A stretch of DNA of 13,223 nucleotides from Sphingomonadales bacterium (lineage in GTDB: Bacteria > Pseudomonadota > Alphaproteobacteria > Sphingomonadales > Sphingomonadaceae), in the NCBI GenBank assembly GCA_004292705.1, contig RDXA01000368.1, positions 1 through 13,223 on the forward strand, given 5' to 3'. A model generated the notes under the pieces. It had not been told where the DNA came from. It searched no databases and worked only from the letters and a program-made list of their open reading frames with translations. Below are positions 7,923 to 13,223 of this stretch, piece after piece (position 1 is the stretch's first letter; the number at the start of each line of letters is the position of its first letter). A program made the position numbers and the translations under genes.

Positions 7923-8093
7923 GGAAGCTCCTCTCCAAAAATCCCGCGATCCCGGCGCCCTGGGTGGGCACGCATCATCAAGATGCGCTCTCTCCCGAGA
8001 TCGTGTGGCGAGCCTGATAAGCCAGTGCAACGTCAGCGACAAGCCGCAGACCCCCGTTATTCGGGGGCAATCCGGGTGTGTGTTGCGCAAGAG

Positions 8094-8122
8094 TCACACT
8101 GATTTGCGTCAGGATGTGTCAA
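8094..8122 (-). promoter_or_regulatory. Candidate promoter of the TonB-dependent receptor gene
   Basis: On the - strand a perfect TTGACA (8122-8117) is followed after 17 bp by GTGTGA (8099-8094), a poor -10. A start near 8087 would fall on the TTGCGCAA palindrome (8083-8090), a possible operator, and give a leader of about 165 nt carrying two hairpins. The -35 is convincing and the -10 is not. Confidence 0.35.
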
Positions 8123-8210
8123 GGCCAGCCCCCAAAGCTTGCCCCGGGCACGCGCTTGCGCTAGGCGCGCCGCGATGTTGCATCGCAGCACACGGTCGCA
8201 GCCACGGCGC

Positions 8211-8239
8211 TTGCCGTAGCGTCCCGCGCTGTCGCTAAC
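8211..8239 (+). promoter_or_regulatory. Candidate typA promoter
   Basis: TTGCCG (8211-8216) and GCTAAC (8234-8239) are separated by 17 bp, a fair match to alphaproteobacterial sigma-70-type elements. A second -10-like CCTAAC lies about 20 bp further down. Initiation here would give a leader of roughly 95 nt containing the CCGGAC/GTCCGG hairpin at 8299-8317. Confidence 0.35.
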
Positions 8240-8339
8240 CCGCCACAAACACTGCCTAACGCGGGTGCCCCGGAAGCGCCTCGCCCTTGTTCCCTGCTCC
8301 GGACAATCAGCGTCCGGCCTATTCATCGGAAGTTCCCGA

Positions 8340-10175
8340 ATGTCGTCCGCCCTCAGAAATATTGCGATCATCGCCCACGTTGACCACGGCAAGACCACGC
8401 TGGTCGACCAGTTGTTCCGCCAATCGGGCACCTTCCGCGAGAACCAGCGGGTCGAGGAACGCGCGATGGATTCGGGCGATCTCGAAAAGGAACGCGGGAT
8501 CACCATTCTTGCCAAGTGCACCAGTGTCGAATGGCACTCCGACAACGGTGATACCACCCGCATCAACATCGTCGACACCCCCGGCCACGCCGACTTCGGC
8601 GCCGAGGTCGAACGTATCCTCAGCATGGTCGATGGCGTGATCCTGCTGGTCGACAGCGCCGAAGGCGCGATGCCGCAGACCAAGTTCGTGACCGGCAAGG
8701 CGCTCGCGCTGGGCCTGCGCCCCATCGTCGTCGTCAACAAGATCGACCGCCCGGACGGCCGCCCGCAGGAAGTGCTGGACGAAGTGTTCGACCTGTTCGT
8801 CAGCCTCGATGCCGAGGACGAGCAGCTCGAATTCCCGGTGCTCTATGCCTCGGGACGTGATGGCTATGCCAGCGAAGACCAGGACCGCCGCGAAGGCAGC
8901 CTTGCTCCGCTGTTCGAAAAGATCATCGAGCACGTCCCCGCCCCCGGCCTCGATCCCGATGCCAAGTTCAGCTTCCTTGCGACGTTGCTTGACCGCGACA
9001 ACTTCATGGGCCGCGTGATCACCGGGCGCGTGCAATCGGGCACGATCCGCGTCAATGATCCGATCCACGCCATCGACATGGACGGCAAGGTGATCGAAAC
9101 CGGCCGCGCGACCAAGCTGATGAGCTTCGACGGGCTTGAGCGTGTCCCGGTCGAGATTGCGCGGGCGGGCGACATCATCGCGCTCGCCGGCCTCGAAAAG
9201 GCGACCGTCGCCAACACCATCTGCGACCCCAGCGTCACCGATCCCATCGCCGCCCAGCCGATCGACCCGCCGACGCTGGCGATGCGCTTTTCGGTCAATG
9301 ACTCGCCGCTTGCGGGTCGCGAAGGCAGCAAGGTCACCAGCCGCATCATCCGCGACCGCCTGCTGCGCGAGGCGGAGACCAACGTCGCCATCCGCGTCAC
9401 CGAGAGCGAAGACAAGGACGCCTACGAGGTCGCCGGGCGCGGCGAATTGCAGCTGGGCGTGCTGATTGAAACCATGCGCCGCGAAGGCTTCGAACTCGGC
9501 ATCAGCCGCCCGCGCGTACTGTTCCGCGAGGAAGACGGCAAGCGGACCGAGCCTTACGAGACGGTCGTGATCGACGTCGATGACGAACACTCGGGCACGG
9601 TTGTCGAGAAGATGCAGCGTCGCAAGGCCGATCTCACCGAAATGCGCCCCTCGGGCGTGGGCAAGACCCGCATCACCTTTTCCGCCCCCTCGCGCGGGCT
9701 CATCGGCTATCACGGCGAATTCCTGTCCGACACGCGCGGCACCGGGATCATGAACCGGCTGTTCGAGAAGTATGGCCCCTACAAGGGTCCGATCGAAGGC
9801 CGGATCAACGGCGTCCTGATCTCGAATTCGGACGGCGATGCGGTGGCCTATGCGCTCAACATGCTCGAAGAGCGCGGAGAACTGTTCATCTCGCCGCAGA
9901 TGAAGGTCTATGAGGGCATGATCATCGGCGAGAACGCCAAGAACGACGATCTGGAAGTGAACCCGCTGCGCGCCAAGCAGCTCAGCAACGTGCGCTCGTC
10001 GGGCAAGGATGACGCAATCCGTCTTACCCCGCCACGCCGCATGAGCCTCGAGCAAGCCATTGCCTATATCGACGACGATGAAATGGTCGAAGTGACGCCG
10101 CAATCGATCCGGCTGCGCAAGGCGATCCTCTGCCCGCACGAACGCAAGAAGGCGCGGCGCAAGAAGGACGATTAA
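8340..10175 (+). CDS. typA: Translational GTPase TypA/BipA
   Basis: This 611-aa ribosome-associated GTPase is the usual family length (about 605-610). The start ATG 8340 begins MSSALRNIAIIAHVDHGKT and is preceded by CGGAAG; an in-frame GTG at 8265 would add 25 unrelated residues. GTPase motifs are G1 AHVDHGKT (12-19), G2 RGITI (52-56), G3 DTPGH (79-83, with the catalytic-type His83) and G4 NKID (133-136). They are followed by the EF-Tu/EF-G-like beta-barrel domain (about 205-300), an EF-G domain III-like part (NDSPLAGREG, GRGELQLGVLIETMRREGFEL), a domain V-like part (PSRGLIGYHGEF) and the BipA-specific C-terminal domain (GTGIMNRLFEKYGPYKG, KVYEGMIIGENAKNDDLEVN). It acts on 70S ribosomes and in 50S assembly, mainly under cold or stress. 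It is divergent from the receptor gene and followed 70 bp later by putP. Confidence 0.98.
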   Translation: MSSALRNIAIIAHVDHGKTTLVDQLFRQSGTFRENQRVEERAMDSGDLEKERGITILAKCTSVEWHSDNGDTTRINIVDTPGHADFGAEVERILSMVDGVILLVDSAEGAMPQTKFVTGKALALGLRPIVVVNKIDRPDGRPQEVLDEVFDLFVSLDAEDEQLEFPVLYASGRDGYASEDQDRREGSLAPLFEKIIEHVPAPGLDPDAKFSFLATLLDRDNFMGRVITGRVQSGTIRVNDPIHAIDMDGKVIETGRATKLMSFDGLERVPVEIARAGDIIALAGLEKATVANTICDPSVTDPIAAQPIDPPTLAMRFSVNDSPLAGREGSKVTSRIIRDRLLREAETNVAIRVTESEDKDAYEVAGRGELQLGVLIETMRREGFELGISRPRVLFREEDGKRTEPYETVVIDVDDEHSGTVVEKMQRRKADLTEMRPSGVGKTRITFSAPSRGLIGYHGEFLSDTRGTGIMNRLFEKYGPYKGPIEGRINGVLISNSDGDAVAYALNMLEERGELFISPQMKVYEGMIIGENAKNDDLEVNPLRAKQLSNVRSSGKDDAIRLTPPRRMSLEQAIAYIDDDEMVEVTPQSIRLRKAILCPHERKKARRKKDD

Positions 10176-10245
10176 GGGCGTCGGCAAGGGATAAAGGGCG
10201 CGGCGAGGTGGCCAAGCGCACCTACGCTTGTTACCCAGCGGCCCC

Positions 10246-11715
10246 ATGAACGCCTATACCCTTGCCAGCCTCGCCGCCTATTTCGTTCTGATGATTGCCA
10301 TCGGGATCTATGCCTGGGCCAAGACCCGGGCGGATTCCGAAGGCTATCTTCTCGCCGGACGCAATCTCTCGCCCTCGGTCACGGCCCTCAGCGCCGGGGC
10401 AAGCGACATGTCGGGCTGGCTGCTGCTGGGCTTGCCGGGCGCGCTGTTCGCCAGCGGGTTGGTGGAGGCGTGGATCGCGATCGGCCTCACCGTGGGCGCG
10501 GCGCTCAACTGGATCATCGTTGCCCCACGCCTGCGCGAACAGACCGAGCGAATGGGCAATGCGCTCACCATCCCGCAATTCCTCGCCAATCGCTTTCCTG
10601 AAAGCGGCACGATGCTGCGCGTGACCTCGGCGATCATTATCGTCGGGTTCTTCACGGTCTACACTGCGAGCGGGATGGTTGGCGGGGGCAAGCTGTTCGC
10701 TACCGCCTTTGCCGGCGTGCTCCCTGACACGGGCCTGTCCGACTATATGCTCGGCATCGTGATCACGGCGGGGATCGTGCTGGTCTATACCATGATCGGC
10801 GGGTTCCTTGCCGTCAGCCTCACCGATTTTGTGCAAGGCATGATCATGATGGTGGCTCTGGTGGTAATGCCGCTGGTGATCCTCCTTGGCACCGATGCCA
10901 GCGCGGGGGTGGACATCACCGCTGTGCCGCAGGAGGGCTTTCTCAGCCTGACGCAGGGGGCGAGCCTTGTCGGCATCATCAGCGCGGTGACCTGGGGCCT
11001 CGGCTATTTCGGCCAGCCGCACATTATCGTGCGCTTCATGGCCATTGACCGGGTCGAGAACATCCCGCGCGCAGGGATGATCGGGATGAGCTGGATGGTG
11101 ATCTCGCTCGTCGGAGCGGTGGCGGTGGGCCTCGCGGGCCGCGCCTATGCCGAGGCCAACGGACTTGTGATCGAGGACCCGGAGACGGTCTTCATCATGC
11201 TGGCAGGCCTGCTGTTCCACCCGGCGGTAACGGGCTTTCTCTATGCTGCACTGCTTGCCGCGATCATGAGCACGATTTCCGCGCAGCTGCTGGTTTCATC
11301 CTCCTCGCTCACGGAAGATTTCTACCGCCTGTTTCTACGCCGCACGGCCTCGGAGCGGGAGGCGGTCAACATCTCCCGCATCAGCGTGGCGCTGGTTGCG
11401 GCGGCGGCGATGGTGATCGCGGCCGATCCGGAGAGCGAGGTGCTCGGCCTTGTCGCCAATGCCTGGGCGGGCTTCGGCGCAGCCTTCGGCCCGCTGATCC
11501 TGCTGGCGCTGACATGGGACCGGATGACCGGCGCGGGCGCGGTTGCCGGGCTGGTGACGGGCGCGGGCGTGGTCGCAGGCTGGATTGCGCTGGGCTGGAA
11601 CGCCAGCTTCATGGGTGGCCCGGGGCTTTACGAGATCGTGCCCGGCTTCATCGCAGCACTGCTGGCGATCGTCGCGGTGAGCATGATCACCGCAAATCCT
11701 CGCGCAAGGCAGTAA
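10246..11715 (+). CDS. putP: Sodium/proline symporter PutP
   Basis: This 489-aa member of the solute:sodium symporter family has about 13 membrane helices and takes up L-proline with Na+ across the inner membrane. Conserved features include GASDMSGWLLLGLPGA with Asp54 (matching the Na+-site Asp55 of E. coli PutP), RLREQTERMGNALTIPQF (95-112), GGFLAVSLTDFVQ (185-197) and the signature GLGYFGQPHIIVRFMA (251-266). Also present are Ser342-Thr343 in AAIMSTISAQLLVSSSSLTED, equivalent to the Na2-site Ser340/Thr341, and WAGFGAAFGP (407-416). Co-linearity with E. coli PutP extends to the LYEIVPGF segment near the C-terminus. ATG 10246 is chosen over TTG 10228; neither has a strong ribosome site. No putA or PutR-type regulator is nearby, so the gene is separate from a proline-catabolism operon. 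Proline is the best substrate guess; a related amino acid cannot be excluded. Confidence 0.94.
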   Translation: MNAYTLASLAAYFVLMIAIGIYAWAKTRADSEGYLLAGRNLSPSVTALSAGASDMSGWLLLGLPGALFASGLVEAWIAIGLTVGAALNWIIVAPRLREQTERMGNALTIPQFLANRFPESGTMLRVTSAIIIVGFFTVYTASGMVGGGKLFATAFAGVLPDTGLSDYMLGIVITAGIVLVYTMIGGFLAVSLTDFVQGMIMMVALVVMPLVILLGTDASAGVDITAVPQEGFLSLTQGASLVGIISAVTWGLGYFGQPHIIVRFMAIDRVENIPRAGMIGMSWMVISLVGAVAVGLAGRAYAEANGLVIEDPETVFIMLAGLLFHPAVTGFLYAALLAAIMSTISAQLLVSSSSLTEDFYRLFLRRTASEREAVNISRISVALVAAAAMVIAADPESEVLGLVANAWAGFGAAFGPLILLALTWDRMTGAGAVAGLVTGAGVVAGWIALGWNASFMGGPGLYEIVPGFIAALLAIVAVSMITANPRARQ

Positions 11716-11853
11716 CCACGCAGGCTTTCGCAACGAACGCGAAGTTGCACGGACGGCGCTTCCGCTGCCCCTTCCAGCGTCGGGCTGAGATGTCCGTTGC
11801 GCCCTTTCCTCCGGTCGCACCATGGGGCATGGTCTCTGCGGGGAGGAAGGGGC

Positions 11854-12249
11854 ATGGCAGACAAGCAAGCAAAGGGTCCGCGCGTCACGGGGCTCGGCGG
11901 TGTCTTCTATGTGGTCAAGGACCCGGAAGCGACCCGGGCGTGGTATCGCGAAACGCTGGGGATCGACGGACCCTATGGCCCGCAGTTCGCGTGGGCCGAT
12001 GAACCGCGCGCGCATCCCTATTCGCTCATCAGCCATTTCAGCGATGATGGTTACATCCAGCCCGGCACCGGCGGGTTCATGATTAACTTGCGCGTCGATG
12101 ATCTCGCTGGGTTTGTGGCGATGCTGCGCGCCAAAGGGATCGCGATCCTCGACGAGGCGGACGAGGGATACAGCAGGTTTGCGTGGCTGCTCGACCCTGA
12201 CGGGGTGAAGATCGAGCTGTGGGAGCAGACCGACGACCAGTTGCCCTGA
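11854..12249 (+). CDS. VOC-fold (glyoxalase/bleomycin-resistance/dioxygenase superfamily) protein
   Basis: This 131-aa single-unit VOC protein starts at ATG 11854 behind a very strong ribosome site (GGGAGGAAGGGG). The paired beta-alpha-beta-beta-beta modules are visible: GVFYVVKDPEATRAWYRETLGI (about 16-37) opens the first and FMINLRVDDLAGFVAMLRAKGI (about 75-96) the second. It ends with the family hallmark DPDGVKIELWEQ, including the metal-ligand-type Glu121. The position usually occupied by the first metal-binding His (the H of H-V-x-x-x-V-x-D) is Gly16 here. The site may therefore be altered or non-metal, and glyoxalase or dioxygenase activity should not be assumed. The gene is preceded by a 138-bp gap in which I see no promoter or terminator of note. 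Its neighbours give no pathway clue. Function unknown beyond fold. Confidence 0.85.
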   Translation: MADKQAKGPRVTGLGGVFYVVKDPEATRAWYRETLGIDGPYGPQFAWADEPRAHPYSLISHFSDDGYIQPGTGGFMINLRVDDLAGFVAMLRAKGIAILDEADEGYSRFAWLLDPDGVKIELWEQTDDQLP

Positions 12250-12266
12250 GCCTGCCGCCAAGTCGC

Positions 12267-12308
12267 GGGTTAAGACTGCGTAGTTACTGTTCAACGATTG
12301 CTTAACCC
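12267..12308. promoter_or_regulatory. Inverted repeat GGGTTAAG...CTTAACCC overlapping a CtrA-like site, upstream of the extensin-like gene
   Basis: Perfect 8-bp arms (12267-12274 and 12301-12308) flank a 26-nt spacer. The right arm is part of TCAA-N7-TTAACC (12291-12307), one base off the alphaproteobacterial CtrA consensus TTAA-N7-TTAAC. It lies about 50 bp upstream of the extensin-like start, in promoter position. There is no T-tract, so it does not look like a terminator for the VOC gene. Confidence 0.35.
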
Positions 12309-12355
12309 AGTTTGTTGCGCGGGCCTTAAGGATGACTGCGCAATATTGCCTAGCG

Positions 12356-13084
12356 ATGAAAAGCATGGCCCAACTCGGTAGCATAGCACTGGCTGCAAGC
12401 GCTCTGGCGCTGGCGGGGTGCGGATCCGTAATCCCCGGCGGCAGCGGCGGCGCAGCGCCGGGGAGCGCCAGCACGACCGCGCGTGCCCCGGCCCGTCCGG
12501 CGACTTCGCTCGCATCGGCCCCTCAAAGCTACGCCCCGCGTCCCGCCGATGCCAGCTGCCTTGCCGATCTCGGAGCGAGCGGCGCGCGGTTCGATCGGCT
12601 ACCCGATACCTATGCCGCGCCCGGCTGCAACAAGCTCGGCACGGTGCAATTGATGGCGCTGGCGGGAGACCGCGCACCGCTCAGCATCGCCAATCTCGGC
12701 CCGGTGCAATGCAACGTGGCCAAGGCCTTTGGCGACTGGGCCCGGTTCGGCGTCGAACGTGCGGCCCGCCAGCTCCTCGGCAGCCCGGTCGCCAAGATCG
12801 AGACGATGGGTTCCTATGCGTGCCGCAATGTCGCCGGAACCGAGCGCCGTTCAGCCCATGCCCGGGCCGAGGCCATCGACGTGTCCGCATTCGTCCTGGC
12901 CGACGGGCGCCGGATTGTTCTCAAGCGCGACTGGAACGGCGGCGATGCTGCAACCCGCGAATTTCTGCGGGTCGTCCACAAGAGCGCCTGCAAGCGCTTT
13001 GGCACCGTGCTCGGCCCGGAATACAACGCCGCGCATCAGGATCACTTCCATCTCGAAGGCACCGGCGCGAAGTTCTGCCGCTGA
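12356..13084 (+). CDS. Extensin-like C-terminal-domain lipoprotein (MD-clan/LAS peptidase-like fold)
   Basis: This 242-aa envelope protein has an N-terminal lipoprotein signal (MKSMAQLGSIALAASALALAGC... with lipobox LAGC, Cys22), a disordered Gly/Ala/Ser/Pro-rich linker (about 24-65) and an extensin-like domain (about 68-242). The domain carries SAHARAEAIDVSAF (His168, Asp175) and AHQDHFHLE (His230/His232). This is the H-x6-D...H pattern of the VanY/M15-type zinc peptidase fold, to which I believe the bacterial extensin-like family belongs, so a peptidoglycan peptidase or binding role is possible. Six cysteines after the lipobox (68, 91, 119, 156, 212, 241) suggest three disulfides in the periplasm. 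The start is uncertain: ATGs at 12332, 12356 and 12365 are in frame and none has a good ribosome site; 12356 gives a normal signal peptide. It is unrelated to plant extensins despite the name. Confidence 0.87.
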   Translation: MKSMAQLGSIALAASALALAGCGSVIPGGSGGAAPGSASTTARAPARPATSLASAPQSYAPRPADASCLADLGASGARFDRLPDTYAAPGCNKLGTVQLMALAGDRAPLSIANLGPVQCNVAKAFGDWARFGVERAARQLLGSPVAKIETMGSYACRNVAGTERRSAHARAEAIDVSAFVLADGRRIVLKRDWNGGDAATREFLRVVHKSACKRFGTVLGPEYNAAHQDHFHLEGTGAKFCR

Positions 13085-13176
13085 CGCCATGTGGACGGGA
13101 GCATCCGTGCCCTGCCCCAGCTGGTCTAGGTCATGCACTCATAAATCGCTATCCCTGTGGCGCGAGTTTTGATTCA

Positions 13177-13194
13177 AGCTCCTTGAAAGGAGTT
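13177..13194 (+). promoter_or_regulatory. Hairpin that masks the Shine-Dalgarno sequence of the gene starting at 13199
   Basis: CTCCTT (13179-13184) is perfectly complementary to the ribosome site AAGGAG (13187-13192), with two further outer pairs (one G-U), two bases apart. The innermost pair or two would open to form the loop. Transcripts that start further upstream would fold this and hide the ribosome site. Confidence 0.5.
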
Positions 13195-13198
13195 GAAG

Positions 13199-13223
13199 AT
13201 GAGCCAGCGTCGCTATGAGCTAT
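13199..13223 (+). CDS. 5' start of a gene cut by the window edge, possibly an IS5-family transposase
   Basis: An ATG at 13199 lies six bases after AAGGAG and opens the frame MSQRRYEL before the sequence ends. Eight residues are too few for a firm assignment. However, an N-terminus of the form M-x-x-R-R-Y-E-L, usually followed by T/S-D-x-x-W, is what I remember from IS5-family transposases. If so, the left end of the element should lie in the 13085-13176 gap, which otherwise holds nothing recognisable. A CTAG at 13123-13126 would suit the YTAR target of some IS5 members. The right end and the rest of the transposase lie outside the window. Confidence 0.45.

Larger units (their letters stand above)
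7923..8339. other. 417-bp divergent intergenic region between the receptor gene and typA
   Basis: No gene was found in this stretch. It holds both divergent promoters and several short perfect hairpins. On the receptor side these are 7970-7988 (7-bp stem with one G-U, loop ATCAA) and 8051-8067 (CCCCCG/CGGGGG, loop TTATT). On the typA side they are 8172-8186 (GCGATG/CATCGC, 3-nt loop), 8204-8217 (ACGGC/GCCGT) and 8299-8317 (CCGGAC/GTCCGG, 7-nt loop). The 8-bp palindrome TTGCGCAA lies at 8083-8090. No riboswitch class was recognised. Confidence 0.6.

Noticed and set aside
7923..8090. 56-residue N-terminal extension of the TonB-dependent receptor
   Set aside because: The strong ribosome site and signal peptide both point to ATG 7920-7922. 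The extension would run through the leader hairpins.
5577..8102. 841-codon open frame on the + strand opposite the TonB-dependent receptor
   Set aside because: Its sequence is low in hydrophobic order, rich in Arg/Ala/Glu and has no recognisable domain. It is the complement of a clearly real receptor gene, and long antisense frames are expected at this GC content.
8265..8339. N-terminal extension of TypA from GTG 8265
   Set aside because: The 25 extra residues match nothing in the family, overlap the likely leader and hairpin, and ATG 8340 has its own ribosome site and gives the normal length.
8319..10247. 642-codon open frame on the - strand opposite typA
   Set aside because: It mirrors the codon bias of typA and has no domain or ribosome site. 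TypA itself is unmistakable.
12267..12308. GGGTTAAG...CTTAACCC as a terminator for the VOC gene
   Set aside because: The loop would be 26 nt, the stem is AT-containing and short, and no T-run follows. A protein-binding site is a better reading.
1..13223. Defence island, prophage, biosynthetic cluster or CRISPR array
   Set aside because: No periodic repeats, phage structural genes, nucleases, toxin-antitoxin pairs or biosynthetic enzymes were seen. The gene set is ordinary chromosomal.

Overview
The window is GC-rich, densely packed alphaproteobacterial chromosome. It most resembles Sphingomonadales, probably an Erythrobacteraceae or Sphingomonadaceae member. The grounds are the style of the TonB-dependent receptor (short TonB-box region, Cys-Cys turn, Ala/Pro/Gly-rich loops), alphaproteobacterial-looking RecF and extensin-like proteins, and a GTCGAGCGTAGTCGAGA-type inverted repeat that I remember from sphingomonad intergenic regions. 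No phage, plasmid, CRISPR or defence genes are visible. The only mobile-element sign is at the extreme right edge.

Layout. (1) 1-177 is the 3' end of recF on the + strand. (2) A 64-bp imperfect inverted repeat (203-266) fills the gap between recF and the convergent tesA-like gene. (3) 275-4292 is a YbbAP-TesA module: a TesA-type SGNH hydrolase on the - strand, predicted to be a lipoprotein, divergent from an ABC ATPase and a large FtsX-type permease that overlap by 4 bp. (4) 4310-5182 (-) is an unassigned six-helix-type membrane protein. (5) 5310-7922 (-) is a large TonB-dependent outer-membrane receptor with a clear rho-independent terminator and a long, hairpin-containing leader. (6) 8340-10175 (+) is typA/bipA. 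(7) 10246-11715 (+) is putP, a sodium/proline symporter. (8) 11854-12249 (+) is a small VOC-fold protein. (9) 12356-13084 (+) is an extensin-like, Zn-peptidase-fold lipoprotein. (10) From 13199 an ORF begins with a strong Shine-Dalgarno sequence. Its first eight residues, MSQRRYEL, resemble the N-terminus of IS5-type transposases, so an insertion sequence probably enters the window here.

How the genes work together. Only the tesA/ybbA/ybbP block is a recognisable functional unit: an ABC system of the type thought to pull hydrophobic molecules out of the inner membrane, coupled to an envelope esterase. The other genes look like independently transcribed housekeeping or envelope genes: a translational GTPase, proline uptake, an outer-membrane receptor and a cell-wall-associated lipoprotein. 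I did not find convincing evidence of a wholly new system. The most unusual signals are small: a lipidated TesA, a Shine-Dalgarno-masking hairpin in front of the putative transposase, the recF/tesA inverted repeat, and structured leaders flanking the receptor/typA divergent region.
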